Source of the DNA: Acinetobacter piscicola
GTDB taxonomy: Bacteria > Pseudomonadota > Gammaproteobacteria > Pseudomonadales > Moraxellaceae
Direction of reading: 5' to 3'
Assembly: GCF_015218165.1 (NCBI RefSeq)
Contig: NZ_CP048659.1
Coordinates: forward strand, 62,001-126,000
Length of the DNA stretch: 64,000 nucleotides
In this document: piece after piece, positions 54,132 through 63,705 of the stretch
How positions within the stretch are numbered: position 1 is the stretch's first letter
How the letters are laid out: each line of letters opens with the position of its first letter
Translations under genes and position numbers: made by a program
The notes under the pieces: generated by a model
The model's input: only the letters and a program-made list of their open reading frames with translations
The model's database searches: none
Told to the model about the DNA's origin: nothing

Positions 54132-55783
54132 GTCATATCGAACAATTTTCTGTAGTGACAGAGCTTAGAGAACAACTGAACCAATTGGCTGAAGCACAAA
54201 AAAATATTCATTTAAATGAATTATTTGAAAAAGAAACACAGCGTTTTGAACAGTATTCTGTACAGTATCAAGATTTAACTTTTGATTTCAGTAAGCATCG
54301 CATTGATCAGGCGATTTTTAAAAATTTAATACAATTTGCTGAATCAAAAAAATTAGCGCAATGGATTCAGCGTTTATTTTCGGAAGAGCTGATTAACTAT
54401 ACCGAGCAGCGTGCTGCAATGCATTGGGCTTTGCGACAACCATCTGAAAATAAAAAAAATAGTAAAATTGTACAGGCTGTACATGAACAGTTAGAACGCA
54501 TGTATCGCATTGTTGAAAAAATTCATGCGGGACAATATCGTGGAGTAACCGGTGAAGTAATCCAAGATGTGGTGAATATTGGTGTGGGTGGCTCAGATTT
54601 AGGACCTTTAATGGTTACACATGCGCTATCTGATTATCAGGTACATACGACCAAGCCTCTGCATGTTCATTTTGTTTCAACCATGGATGGCAGTCAGCTT
54701 TCAGAACTGTTGCATCAGTTACGTCCTGAAACGACGTTATTTATTATTTCTTCCAAGTCTTTTGGTACGATCGATACATTATCGAATGCACAAACGGTAC
54801 GCCAATGGTTAGAAAAGTCTTTAGGGCAGTGTGAAGGAGTTTTAAAAAATCACTTTATTGGTGTTTCGACCAAACCTGAAAAAATGACGGCATGGGGGAT
54901 CGCGCCTGAAAATCAGTTGCTGCTGTGGGATTGGGTGGGGGGTCGTTATTCGCTGTGGTCATGCATTGGTTTACCGATTGCATTGACGATTGGTGTAGAT
55001 GGTTTTAAACAACTCCTTGCGGGTGCGTATGCGATCGACGAGCATTTCCAAAATGCTGAATTTTCAGAAAATTTACCTGTGTTGATGGGTATGCTTGGTG
55101 TTTGGAATAATAACTTTTTAAACATCCAGACCCATGCTGTGTTGCCCTATGATGGGCGTTTAAAATATTTTGCAGCTTATTTACAACAATTAGAAATGGA
55201 ATCGAATGGGAAATCCATTCAGCGTAATAATGAACAGGTAGAATATGATACTTGTCCGATTTTATGGGGCGAAGTGGGGCCAAATGCACAGCATGCCTTT
55301 TATCAATTATTGCATCAAGGCACGCATTCAGTGAGCTGTGATTTTATTGCACCTGTTCATCGTTACAATGCCAATCAATTTACTTATGCTCAAAATGCAG
55401 AAGCATTGATTGAACAACATCATTTAGCATTATCGAATTGTTTAGCACAGTCACGTTTATTGGCCTTCGGTAATCAAGCACTGGATCAAAAAGAGCTGAC
55501 CGATTTACCTAAATATAAACAATATACAGGGAATCAACCGAGTACCACACTTCTCATGAAAGAATTAAGTCCTTACAGTTTGGGGATGTTAATTGCTTTA
55601 TATGAACATAAAGTGTTTGTACAATCTGTGATATGGAATATTAATCCTTTTGATCAGTGGGGGGTTGAGAAAGGTAAGGAAATTGCCAATCAATTATTGC
55701 CTATTTTAAATCAGCAGCAACATGACTTATCTGCCTTGGATGCATCAACACAAGGTTTAATCAAAATCCTTCTTCAAAAATAA
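54128..55783 (+). CDS. gpi: Glucose-6-phosphate isomerase
   Basis: 551 residues; [19 protein letters not shown] (~153), the PGI signature [17 protein letters not shown] (~262) and [14 protein letters not shown] (~513). Links fructose-6-P and glucose-6-P, feeding precursor supply. It overlaps the ugd stop by 4 bp. Confidence 0.97.
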   Translation: MSHIEQFSVVTELREQLNQLAEAQKNIHLNELFEKETQRFEQYSVQYQDLTFDFSKHRIDQAIFKNLIQFAESKKLAQWIQRLFSEELINYTEQRAAMHWALRQPSENKKNSKIVQAVHEQLERMYRIVEKIHAGQYRGVTGEVIQDVVNIGVGGSDLGPLMVTHALSDYQVHTTKPLHVHFVSTMDGSQLSELLHQLRPETTLFIISSKSFGTIDTLSNAQTVRQWLEKSLGQCEGVLKNHFIGVSTKPEKMTAWGIAPENQLLLWDWVGGRYSLWSCIGLPIALTIGVDGFKQLLAGAYAIDEHFQNAEFSENLPVLMGMLGVWNNNFLNIQTHAVLPYDGRLKYFAAYLQQLEMESNGKSIQRNNEQVEYDTCPILWGEVGPNAQHAFYQLLHQGTHSVSCDFIAPVHRYNANQFTYAQNAEALIEQHHLALSNCLAQSRLLAFGNQALDQKELTDLPKYKQYTGNQPSTTLLMKELSPYSLGMLIALYEHKVFVQSVIWNINPFDQWGVEKGKEIANQLLPILNQQQHDLSALDASTQGLIKILLQK

Positions 55784-55795
55784 CAGAGTTTTATT

Positions 55796-56815
55796 ATGGC
55801 AAACATTTTAGTGACAGGTGGTGCAGGATACATCGGTTCACATACTTGTGTAGAGCTACTGAATGCGGGTCATTCTGTTGTTGTACTCGATAATTTATCT
55901 AACAGTTCTGAAGAAGCGCTACTCCGTGTGCAAGAGCTCACAGCAAAAAGTTTGACTTTTGTTGAGGGGGATATTCGAGATGCCTCTACTTTAGATCAAG
56001 TGTTTGCATCACATCAAATTGATGCTGTGATTCATTTTGCGGGCTTGAAAGCTGTTGGTGAAAGTCAGCAAATTCCATTGACTTATTTTGATAATAATAT
56101 TGCGGGTTCGATTAGCTTGGTTCAAGCCATGCAACGTGCTGAAGTCTTTCATTTGGTCTTTAGTTCATCTGCAACGGTGTATGATGAAGCCAATATTTCA
56201 CCGCTGAATGAAAATATGCCTACAGGTATGCCAAGCAATAATTATGGGTATACCAAACTCATTGTTGAGCAAATGCTGCAAAAATTAGCGATTGCTGATG
56301 CACGTTGGTCAATTGCATTATTGCGTTATTTTAATCCCGTGGGTGCGCATAAAAGTGGTCGTATTGGTGAAGATCCGCAAGGGATTCCTAATAATCTAAT
56401 GCCTTATGTAACGCAAGTTGCTGTAGGTCGCCGTGAAAAGCTGTCTATTTTTGGTCAAGATTATGATACGGTCGATGGTACGGGTGTACGTGACTATATC
56501 CATGTCGTAGATTTAGCGAATGCACATTTATGTGCATTAAATAATCGCCTAGATGCTGAAGGCTGCCGTGCATGGAATATTGGTACAGGTAATGGTTCAT
56601 CTGTACTTGAAGTCAAAAACACATTTGAACAAGTAAATGGTGTGGCTATTGCATTTGAATTTGCTCGACGTCGTGAAGGAGATGTTGCAACTTCATTTGC
56701 AGACAATGCGCGTGCTGTTGCAGAGTTAGGTTGGAAACCTCAATATAAACTTGAAGATATGCTTGCAGATAGTTGGAATTGGCAAAAGCAAAATCCAGAA
56801 GGATATAAAAAATAA
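55796..56815 (+). CDS. gne1: UDP-glucose/UDP-GlcNAc 4-epimerase
   Basis: 339 residues, extended SDR: LVTGGAGYIGSHTCVELL (~5), FSSSATVYDE (~122), YGYTKLIVEQM (~149; Tyr-x3-Lys), RYFNPVGAHKSG (~176), GVRDYIHVVDLANAH (~227). Interconverts UDP-Glc/UDP-Gal and probably the N-acetyl forms. Last gene of the plus-strand capsule transcript. IS982 copy A starts 12 bp after the stop. Confidence 0.93.
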   Translation: MANILVTGGAGYIGSHTCVELLNAGHSVVVLDNLSNSSEEALLRVQELTAKSLTFVEGDIRDASTLDQVFASHQIDAVIHFAGLKAVGESQQIPLTYFDNNIAGSISLVQAMQRAEVFHLVFSSSATVYDEANISPLNENMPTGMPSNNYGYTKLIVEQMLQKLAIADARWSIALLRYFNPVGAHKSGRIGEDPQGIPNNLMPYVTQVAVGRREKLSIFGQDYDTVDGTGVRDYIHVVDLANAHLCALNNRLDAEGCRAWNIGTGNGSSVLEVKNTFEQVNGVAIAFEFARRREGDVATSFADNARAVAELGWKPQYKLEDMLADSWNWQKQNPEGYKK

Positions 56816-56826
56816 TTTTTTAAGTA

Positions 56827-57828
56827 ACGTGAATTCGGGATAAGAAATTTGATAAAGAATAGGCATTTGAGTCACAATTTAATCACGACAAAAAACTGAA
56901 TAACCTCAAATGCCTATCGATACACAGCTTACAACACTTTTTTGTTTAATTGATGATTTTTGTGCTGATATTACCAACAATGTTGAACAATATAGGCTTA
57001 CTTCAGGACAAGCTAAGCGATTGCGCCAAAGTAAAATCAGTGCTTCTGAAGTTCTCACTTTATTATTGTGGTTTCATCTAACAGGGAGTAGAAACTTCAA
57101 GGCTTTTTATCTTTATTGGGCTAAGCCTTTTCTTTGCTCTTACTTTCCAAACTTACCTAGCTATAACCGATTCATTGAATTAAAAGCAAAATATGTGATG
57201 TATTTTGTCGCTCTTATTGAGAGTTTAAAGGTGCAATCCTCTGGAATTGCTTTTATTGATTCTACCAAATTAGCTGTGTGTCATAATAAACGTATTCAGC
57301 AACACCGTGTATTTGTAGACAGTGCAAGTCGGGGGAAAACCTCTGTAGATTGGTTTTATGGTTTCAAAATTCATTTGATTTGCGATCATGTTGGACGCTT
57401 AGTTTCTTATTGTATAACAACAGGTAACGTTGATGACCGTAAAGTATTACCAGAATTAATAGAACACTCAAAATTAAAAGGTAAGTTGTTTGGTGATCGT
57501 GGCTATATTGGTAAGAATTGGAAGGATCGCCTTGCAGAAGTTGGTGTTCAACTGATTACACGTGTAAAAAGAAATATGAAACCACAAGTTTTAGATCCAT
57601 TTGATCATGCTGTATTAAAAAAACGTGGAATTATTGAAGCACCATTTAATTTGATGAAAAGTCAATTTGATCTTGAACACACTCGCCATAGATCAAAAAT
57701 AGGATTATTGACGACAATATTCTCAGCTTTAACCTTATATGCGTTGGTACTTTTGAATGGATATAATTCAGGAATTCAGCAGATTTTAAAACCTATTGAA
57801 TTAAAATCTGCTTAAGCCGAATTCACGT
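56827..57828 (+). mobile_element. IS982-family insertion sequence, copy A (about 1002 bp)
   Basis: Inverted ends ACGTGAATTCGG and CCGAATTCACGT, flanked by the direct repeat TAAGTA at 56821-56826 and 57829-57834. It separates gne1 from the terminator shared with pgm. A truncated copy with the same orientation lies at 59766. Confidence 0.9.
56910..57815 (+). CDS. IS982-family transposase
   Basis: 301 residues, complete DDE transposase: TLFCLIDDFCADI (~9), ISASEVLTLLLWFHLTGSRN (~43), FIDSTKLAVCHNKR (~115, first Asp), LFGDRGYIGKNW (~194, second Asp) and RGIIEAPFNLMK (~247, Glu). All catalytic positions are present, so it may be active. Confidence 0.93.
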   Translation: MPIDTQLTTLFCLIDDFCADITNNVEQYRLTSGQAKRLRQSKISASEVLTLLLWFHLTGSRNFKAFYLYWAKPFLCSYFPNLPSYNRFIELKAKYVMYFVALIESLKVQSSGIAFIDSTKLAVCHNKRIQQHRVFVDSASRGKTSVDWFYGFKIHLICDHVGRLVSYCITTGNVDDRKVLPELIEHSKLKGKLFGDRGYIGKNWKDRLAEVGVQLITRVKRNMKPQVLDPFDHAVLKKRGIIEAPFNLMKSQFDLEHTRHRSKIGLLTTIFSALTLYALVLLNGYNSGIQQILKPIELKSA

Positions 57829-57837
57829 TAAGTATTT

Positions 57838-57866
57838 AAAAATGGGAGCTGATTGCTCCCATTTTT
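57838..57866. terminator. Bidirectional terminator between gne1 and pgm
   Basis: AAAATGGGAGC, TGATT and GCTCCCATTTTT form an 11-bp stem with A and T tails on both sides. It ends 25 bp from the pgm stop. The gne1 transcript must now cross IS982 copy A to reach it. Confidence 0.92.
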
Positions 57867-57891
57867 ATCAAGATTTTTAATGAAAATCAGA

Positions 57892-59262
57892 TTATCCTTG
57901 AATTAAAGTCGTTAATTCATCGACATAAGCTTGCATTGGTTTTGGATTTTTATCCTGACGACTTTCAATATTGAGGCGTAATAAAGGCTCTGTATTTGAA
58001 GCACGAACATTTAAACGCCAAGCACCAAAATCTAAACTCACACCGTCGGTTTGGTCAATTTTTGGATTTTGATCCGCAAAATAGTCAAGTATCTTTTGAA
58101 TCGTCTGTTGAGTATCAACGACTTTAAAGTTAATTTCACCACTACAAGGGAATTTTTCAATCATATCTTCGACCAGTGTAGATAAAGATAGATGGGTCTC
58201 TGAAAGCACTGAAATTGCCAATAACCAAGGAATCATACCGCTGTCACAATATGAAAAATCGCGGAAATAGTGGTGTGCACTCATTTCTCCACCATAAACC
58301 GCATTATGTTCACGCATCACATCTTTAATAAAGGCATGCCCTGATTTAGATTGAATTGCTGTTCCCTGATATTTTTCAACAATATCAAACGTATTCCACA
58401 CTAAACGAGGATCGTGCACAATTTTTTCGCCTGACTGTTTCAGTAAAAATGCTTGGGCAAGTAGACCTACAATATAATAGCCTTCGATAAATTGACCTTT
58501 TTCGTCAAAAAGGAAGCAACGGTCAAAGTCACCATCCCATGCGATCCCCATATCTGCCTGATGTTCAAGTACAGCATTACGGGTACTATCGCGGTTTTCC
58601 ACTAAAATTGGGTTAGGAATCCCATTTGGAAAGTGACCATCTGCATCATTGTGAATTTTAATGAATGCAACAGGAATACTCAGCTGTTTGAATTTTTCTT
58701 CAATAGCATCAACAACATGACCTGCTGCACCATTGCCTGCATTCATGACTAATTTTAATGGACGAATTTTACTTGGATCAATATAGGTAATTAAATGCTC
58801 GATGAACTCAGGCAAAATATTATATTTTTGAGTGGTTCCTTTTTTGGCAACGTCTTTAAATTGTTCTGTTTCAGCCAAAGCTTGAATGTCTTTTAAGCCA
58901 GTATCTGCACTGATTGGTCGTGCATTTTCACGCACTAATTTCATGCCATTATAATCCATCGGATTATGACTGGCTGTGATTTCAATCCCACCTTGAACAT
59001 CTAAGTGAAAAGCACCGAAATAAACCTCTTCCGTACCTGTCATACCTAAATCAAGGACATCAACACCCGCATCATTTAAACCACGGATGGTGGCTTGTTT
59101 GAGTGCTTCACTGGTTAAGCGAACATCACAACCGACAACTACAGTTTTAGGTTGATAAATTTGCCCATAAGCACGACCGATTTTATATGCAATATCGTTA
59201 TTGAGTTCTGTGCCGAGTTTTCCACGGATATCATAAGCTTTAAAGCAAGTGAGTTGGCTCAT
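57892..59262 (-). CDS. pgm: Phosphomannomutase/phosphoglucomutase
   Basis: 456 residues from [17 protein letters not shown]. The active-site serine loop is [15 protein letters not shown] (~98-112), metal-binding DGDFDRCF (~240), sugar-binding [10 protein letters not shown] (~322) and C-terminal phosphate loop [14 protein letters not shown] (~425). Converts Glc-6-P to Glc-1-P for galU and rmlA. Start 59262 is chosen because GAGAGAAG precedes it; an upstream in-frame start would include a hairpin. Convergent with gne1, as in other Acinetobacter K loci. Confidence 0.95.
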   Translation of the reverse strand: MSQLTCFKAYDIRGKLGTELNNDIAYKIGRAYGQIYQPKTVVVGCDVRLTSEALKQATIRGLNDAGVDVLDLGMTGTEEVYFGAFHLDVQGGIEITASHNPMDYNGMKLVRENARPISADTGLKDIQALAETEQFKDVAKKGTTQKYNILPEFIEHLITYIDPSKIRPLKLVMNAGNGAAGHVVDAIEEKFKQLSIPVAFIKIHNDADGHFPNGIPNPILVENRDSTRNAVLEHQADMGIAWDGDFDRCFLFDEKGQFIEGYYIVGLLAQAFLLKQSGEKIVHDPRLVWNTFDIVEKYQGTAIQSKSGHAFIKDVMREHNAVYGGEMSAHHYFRDFSYCDSGMIPWLLAISVLSETHLSLSTLVEDMIEKFPCSGEINFKVVDTQQTIQKILDYFADQNPKIDQTDGVSLDFGAWRLNVRASNTEPLLRLNIESRQDKNPKPMQAYVDELTTLIQG

Positions 59263-59285
59263 ATCTTCTCTCGTTTGATAAAGAA

Positions 59286-59307
59286 AAGGCTGGTTTATAT
59301 CCAGCCT
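59286..59307 (-). terminator. Terminator-like hairpin in the pgm leader
   Basis: AGGCTGG and CCAGCCT pair across an AT loop and are followed on the minus strand by TTTTCTTT. It lies 24 bp before the pgm ATG, so it could terminate or attenuate transcription entering pgm. Confidence 0.55.
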
Positions 59308-59318
59308 ATTGTGGTCAG

Positions 59319-59459
59319 ACAAAATAGTTGTTAACTAGTGACTATTAAAAATCAATAACTTAAACTTAGTTAAATTGTCTTTTATTACAAAATAGTTATT
59401 AACTAATAAATGTCATGAAATTGATACTAAAAAATTAAAGGACAAAATAGTTATTAACT
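59319..59459. promoter_or_regulatory. Three operator-like palindromic repeats upstream of pgm
   Basis: ACAAAATAGTTRTTAACT occurs at 59319-59336, 59387-59404 and 59442-59459. Its core TAGTTATTAACTA is a perfect 13-base palindrome in the second copy and one base off in the first and third. The spacing (68 and 55 bp between starts) and the place upstream of pgm suggest binding sites for one regulator, or leftover transposon-end repeats. An imperfect 14-bp hairpin (ATATTTTAGCATCT / AGATACTAAAATAT) follows at 59499-59536. Confidence 0.5.
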
Positions 59460-59559
59460 GACTGCTGAAGTTACCAGCCTTTCTCTTTGATACTCAGTAT
59501 ATTTTAGCATCTAAATTAATTCAGATACTAAAATATGATTTCAGAACTCAAAATATTAT

Positions 59560-59765
59560 TTATTTTGAGCGATTTAACTCATAAACTAATCTGAATAGCT
59601 CTACTTGGTATTTTGCATCATGCAAAGCATTATGATCACCTTGTAAGGTCGGATGTACATATTTATCTATTGAGCTTGATTTTGTATCGTGCCAACTACA
59701 TTTTGTAGCGCCCATAAAAAGAGCTTTGATATCTATGGCTGAAATACCGAAAGGATTTCTATTTA
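59560..59765 (-). pseudogene. C-terminal fragment of a DEDDh 3'-5' exonuclease
   Basis: About 68 residues remain: NRNPFGISAIDIKALFMG, ATKCSWHDTKSS and DHNALHDAKYQVELFRLVYE. The H-x4-D segment HNALHDA is the ExoIII motif of DEDDh exonucleases. The N-terminal catalytic DE motif is missing because IS982 copy B starts at 59766. The lost half is not elsewhere in the window. Confidence 0.75.
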
Positions 59766-60344
59766 ACGTGAATTCGGAATAAGAAATTTGATAAAGAATA
59801 GGCATTTGAGTCACAATTTAATCACGACAAAAAACTGAATAACCTCAAATGCCTATCGATACACAGCTTACAACACTTTTTTGTTTAATTGATGATTTTT
59901 GTGCTGATATTACCAACAATGTTGAACAATATAGGCTTACTTCAGGACAAGCTAAGCGATTGCGCCAAAGTAAAATCAGTGCTTCTGAAGTTCTCACTTT
60001 ATTATTGTGGTTTCATCTAACAGGGAGTAGAAACTTCAAGGCTTTTTATCTTTATTGGGCTAAGCCTTTTCTTTGCTCTTACTTTCCAAACTTACCTAGC
60101 TATAACCGATTCATTGAATTAAAAGCAAAATATGTGATGTATTTTGTCGCTCTTATTGAGAGTTTAAAGGTGCAATCCTCTGGAATTGCTTTTATTGATT
60201 CTACCAAATTAGCTGTGTGTCATAATAAACGTATTCAGCAACACCGTGTATTTGTAGACAGTGCAAGTCGGGGGAAAACCTCTGTAGATTGGTTTTATGG
60301 TTTCAAAATTCATTTGATTTGCGATCATGTTGGACGCTTAGTTT
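59766..60344 (+). mobile_element. IS982-family insertion sequence, copy B, truncated
   Basis: It starts with ACGTGAATTCGG and matches copy A nearly base for base up to the shared GCTTAGTTT at 60344, where an IS3-family element begins. The right half is missing, so no second end or target repeat can be found. Confidence 0.9.
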
Positions 60345-60346
60345 AG
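59849..60346 (+). pseudogene. Truncated IS982 transposase
   Basis: The first 165 residues are identical to the complete transposase at 56910; the frame then stops in the IS3 end. The second Asp and the Glu of the DDE triad are lost, so it is inactive. Confidence 0.92.
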
Positions 60347-61211
60347 AGGTGGTCCCACTTGTTTGAACAACTAAAAGCATATTTATAAGTGATATTCCGC
60401 TCTAGTTAAGCCACCTTGTTTTGTTGGGGTAGCTGATCATAGTAAAACTCATTTGGTGTCATTTTGTCTAGACTCGAATGAGGTCGTTTCAGATTATAAA
60501 ACTCAAAATATGCACTCAATTGCTTTTTCGCATCTGTGACACTGCTATAAGCTTTGAGATACACCTCTTCATATTTAACGCTCCGCCATAATCGTTCAAC
60601 CATCACATTATCTACCCATCGACCTTTACCATCCATACTGATTTGAATGCCATTTGATTTCAATACATCAATAAATGCATCACTGGTGAACTGACTGCCT
60701 TGGTCTGTATTCAATATTTCAGGTGATCCATATTTTTCAATCGCTTCATTTAAAGCCGAAATACAAAAATCCACCTCCATACTAATCGATACCCTATGCG
60801 CAAGTACCTTGCGGCTATGCCAATCAATCACAGCACATAAATAAACAAAGCCTTTTGCCATAGGGATATACGTTATATCCGTAGGCCACACTTGATTACT
60901 GCGCTGAATTGCCAATCCTTTGAGCAGATATGGATATTTACTGTGAGCTTGATTAGCCTGGCTTAAATTTGGTTTGCAATATAACGCCTGAATACCCATT
61001 TTCTTCATTAAAGTACGTGTATGACGTCGTCCTATATGATGTCCTTGACGATTCAACAAATTACGCATCCTACGGCTACCTGCAAAAGGATATTGCATAT
61101 GTAATTCATCAATACACCGCATCAGCTTCAGATCTGATGAGCTAACAGGTTTTGGGCGATAATAATAACAACCACGAGAGACTTTCAGCAGCTTAGCTTG
61201 CTTAGATACTG

Positions 61212-62000
61212 GGTAGTGTTTCAAAAAGTATGCTGAAAGAAAGACAGGTAAGAATTTGATACTATAGGGAAATGCAAATAACTCTAGAAATCAAATGTCC
61301 TACCTGCCTGAGTGACAGTATAAAGAAAAATGGCATAAAACTATATGGTAAGCAAAATTACCAATGCAAAATATGCAAACGTCAATTTATCGGTGATCAT
61401 GCACTGAGTTACCAAGGTTGTCACTTTGGTATCAAAAGTAAAATACTACATCTGATGGTACGAGGCAGTGGTGTTAGAGACATTGCCAAAGTTGAGCGAG
61501 TGAGTATTGGTAAGGTTTTACGTACGCTCAGCCAATCAAACTATCAACTTCAAGCACGGCAAACTCATTATGAAACCATTGAAGTAGATGAGTTTTGGAC
61601 TTTTGTCGGTAATAAGCAAAATAAAGAATGGTTGATTTACGCCTATCACCGAGAAACAGGTGAAATCGTTGCTTATGTATGGGGTAAACGAGATTTAACC
61701 ACAGCAAAACGACTTAAATTAAAATTAAAGCAGCTAGGTGTGAGCTATACCCGTATATCAAGTGACGATTGGGATAGCTTTGTTACGACCTTTAAAAAAT
61801 GTAAACAGTTGATAGGTAAGTTTTTCACTGTAGGTATTGAGGGCAATAATTGTCGCTTACGCCATCGGATTAGACGAGGGTTTAGGAGGAGTTGTAACTT
61901 CTCAAAAAATCTGGACAATCATTTCAAAGCCTTTGATTTAGTGTTCTTTTATATTAACAATGGATTCGTTTAATGGCAGCATACTTTTTGAAACACCACC
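61212..62000 (+). mobile_element. IS1-family insertion sequence, copy B (789 bp)
   Basis: Same ends and length as copy A; 8-bp target duplication AGATACTG at 61204-61211 and 62001-62008, inside the IS3 orfB. It is the youngest layer of this IS nest. Confidence 0.95.
61272..61973 (+). CDS. IS1-family transposase (single ORF), copy B
   Basis: 233 residues, differing from copy A only by Glu for Gln at residue 5. Zinc-finger CPTCLSD/CKICKRQF, helix-turn-helix and DDE segments are all intact. Confidence 0.93.
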   Translation: MQITLEIKCPTCLSDSIKKNGIKLYGKQNYQCKICKRQFIGDHALSYQGCHFGIKSKILHLMVRGSGVRDIAKVERVSIGKVLRTLSQSNYQLQARQTHYETIEVDEFWTFVGNKQNKEWLIYAYHRETGEIVAYVWGKRDLTTAKRLKLKLKQLGVSYTRISSDDWDSFVTTFKKCKQLIGKFFTVGIEGNNCRLRHRIRRGFRRSCNFSKNLDNHFKAFDLVFFYINNGFV

Positions 62001-62029
62001 AGATACTGAAATCTGAAGTGAGTCGTCGA

Positions 62030-62335
62030 TTAACTTTTGTGGTTGAAGCGGCCCAGTTTCTTCAACACACCTTCTAAAAAATCAATTTCTAATGCCTGCT
62101 CACCGATTTTTGCATGTAACTTTTTAAGATCAATGGGAGGTTCTGATGGAGCTTTTGATTGATCGAAAGCTTGTGAGGAAGCTGAGATCAATTGATTTTT
62201 CCAGTCAATAATTTGGTTTTGATGAACATCAAACTCAGAACTCAATTCAGCAAGTGTTTTTTCTGCTTTGATCGCAGCAAGTGCTACCTTAGCCTTAAAG
62301 TCGTTTGAATGATTTCTTCTTGGTCTACGTGCCAT
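62030..62335 (-). CDS. IS3-family OrfA (helix-turn-helix protein)
   Basis: 101 residues from MARRPRRNHSNDFKAKVALAAIKAEKT. Helix-turn-helix ~25-48 (LAELSSEFDVHQNQIIDWKNQL), then a coiled-coil/leucine-zipper region (KLHAKIGEQALEIDFLEGVL). The start at 62335 has GGAG 6 bases upstream. Intact, but its OrfB partner is broken. Confidence 0.88.
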   Translation of the reverse strand: MARRPRRNHSNDFKAKVALAAIKAEKTLAELSSEFDVHQNQIIDWKNQLISASSQAFDQSKAPSEPPIDLKKLHAKIGEQALEIDFLEGVLKKLGRFNHKS

Positions 62336-62418
62336 AAAATACTCCATATATTGATGTTTATAACATCATTTGAGGAGCAGAATATCACTTATAGCAGTTG
62401 TTCAAATTTCTGGATCCA

Positions 62419-63175
62419 CCTCTGGGAATACTTTCTTTCAACCAATAATCAAAAATTGGACGAGCAACTTTGGCAGCAGCACTACCACTGCGTCCATTCT
62501 CTAAAATAATGGCAAGAACAATTTGAGGGTTATCCGCAGGAGCAAAGCCAATAAATAGAGCATGATCGTAATGCCGTTCAATGAGTAAGGCTTCATTGTA
62601 GTGTTTGCCCTGTGCAATACTTTTAACTTGGGCTGTACCTGTTTTTCCTGCAATTTGATATTGTAGTCCCGACTTGATACCTTGACCTGTACCAGACTGA
62701 ATCACATCAATCATGGCGTGATGCATTTTTACCCAATCGTTAGGGGTGCCATTAAAGAGAATTTTACCATCTGTATCATGGTGGATTGGGTAGGGTGTTG
62801 AACCTTTACTTTCTTTAAGTAAATGAGGGGTAATATGCTTACCAGAATTGGCAACGATTGCTGTCGAAAGGGCTAATTGTAATGGTGTAGCGGTGAATGC
62901 CCCCTGACCAATACTTACGGAAATTGTTTCACCCATTAACCATTTTGTCCCACGGGTTCGCATTTTCCATTCGGGTGATGGATATAATCCCGAACCTTCA
63001 TAAGGTAAGTCAATTCCTGTTTTTTCACCAAAGCCAAACTGGGTCATCCATTTGTACATATTGTCGATACCCATTTGATAAGACAATATATAAAAATAGG
63101 TATCACTAGACTGTGTGATCGCTTTATGTAAATCGACAATGCCATGGCCAGATTTTTTCCAATCACGAAATTTAT
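62419..63175 (-). pseudogene. mrdA: Internal fragment of mrdA (penicillin-binding protein 2)
   Basis: Transpeptidase of rod-shape peptidoglycan synthesis; only its C-terminal half is here. Seen: LHKAITQSSDTYFYI (SxD motif), GIDLPYEGSGLYPS, VSIGQGAFTATPLQLA, and AGKTGTAQVKS (KTG motif). At the 3' side an IS3 end replaces the last ~15-20 residues (frame continues PRGGSRNLNN into the IS). At the 5' side IS605 copy 5 starts at 63176, before the SxxK serine region. As drawn it cannot make PBP2. Confidence 0.9.
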
Positions 63176-63261
63176 CTGAATAGCCGTAAAACCTTGCCCT
63201 TCAGGGCGGGGATATAAGGCTGCAATCCGCTAGTCCTCCTTGTGGGGATTAGCTAGGATTG

Positions 63262-63705
63262 CTAATGCGGTGTCTGCTGACTCTCAATATATTGTTTAAT
63301 AATTGAAATCGGAGCACCGCCACATGATGCAGCGAAGTAACTAGGTGACCACAGAGCATTTACCCATAGCTTGTTTTTAATTTCGGGGTGTTTGGTTCGT
63401 AAAATTCGACTAGAAGCACCCTTTAAACTATTTACTAAGCTAGAAATTGCTATTTTTGGCGGATAATTCACAAGTAAGTGAACATAGTCATGTTCTCCAT
63501 CAAATTCCATCAATTCAGCTTCAAAGTCTAAGCAGACACGCTCAAATACTTCACGCATCGTTTCTTGCATTGCTTTGGTAAAAACATCTCTACGATATTT
63601 AGCTACAAAGACTAAATGTACATGCATATTAAAAATACAATGGCGACCTGTTCTAATTTCTTGACTAGTACTCATACGCCAAATATATTTTAAGTATGAA
63701 GACAC
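63262..63705 (-). CDS. tnpA: IS200/IS605 Y1 transposase TnpA, copy 5 (HUH motif altered)
   Basis: 147 residues, differing from copy 1 by one residue seen (KLWVNALW for KLWANALW). HUH position reads Y-V-H, as in copies 1 and 2, so activity is doubtful; the C-terminal Tyr segment is intact. Confidence 0.92.
   Translation of the reverse strand: MSSYLKYIWRMSTSQEIRTGRHCIFNMHVHLVFVAKYRRDVFTKAMQETMREVFERVCLDFEAELMEFDGEHDYVHLLVNYPPKIAISSLVNSLKGASSRILRTKHPEIKNKLWVNALWSPSYFAASCGGAPISIIKQYIESQQTPH

Larger units (their letters stand above)
60406..62082 (-). pseudogene. IS3-family OrfB transposase, split by IS1
   Basis: The main part (60406-61211) codes for the rve integrase core: QVWPTDITYIPMAKGFVYL (first Asp), VIDWHSRK, ILNTDQGSQFTS (second Asp) and KGRWVDNVMVERLWRSVKYEE (Glu). 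The 5' part continues beyond IS1 from 62009 (LIDDSLQIS...) in the -1 frame relative to OrfA; a slippery TTTTTTA (minus strand, 62075-62081) would give the OrfAB fusion. IS1 insertion breaks the frame after the ninth or so residue. Confidence 0.85.
60345..62422 (-). mobile_element. IS3-family (IS51-like) insertion sequence interrupted by IS1 copy B
   Basis: Ends AGAGGTGGTCCC (60345) and GGATCCACCTCT (to 62422) are inverted repeats, and both have TTTGAACAACT-like inner repeats. Removing IS1 and one target repeat leaves about 1.28 kb, which fits IS3 length. The left end lies in IS982 copy B and the right end in the mrdA fragment. No target duplication is visible, which suggests a deletion or recombination joined these flanks. 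The exact outermost bases are uncertain by 1-5. Confidence 0.8.

Noticed and set aside
59319-59459. CRISPR array
   Set aside because: Three 18-base repeats with unequal AT-rich spacers of 50 and 37 bases and no cas genes nearby do not fit a CRISPR array; treated as operator-like repeats instead.
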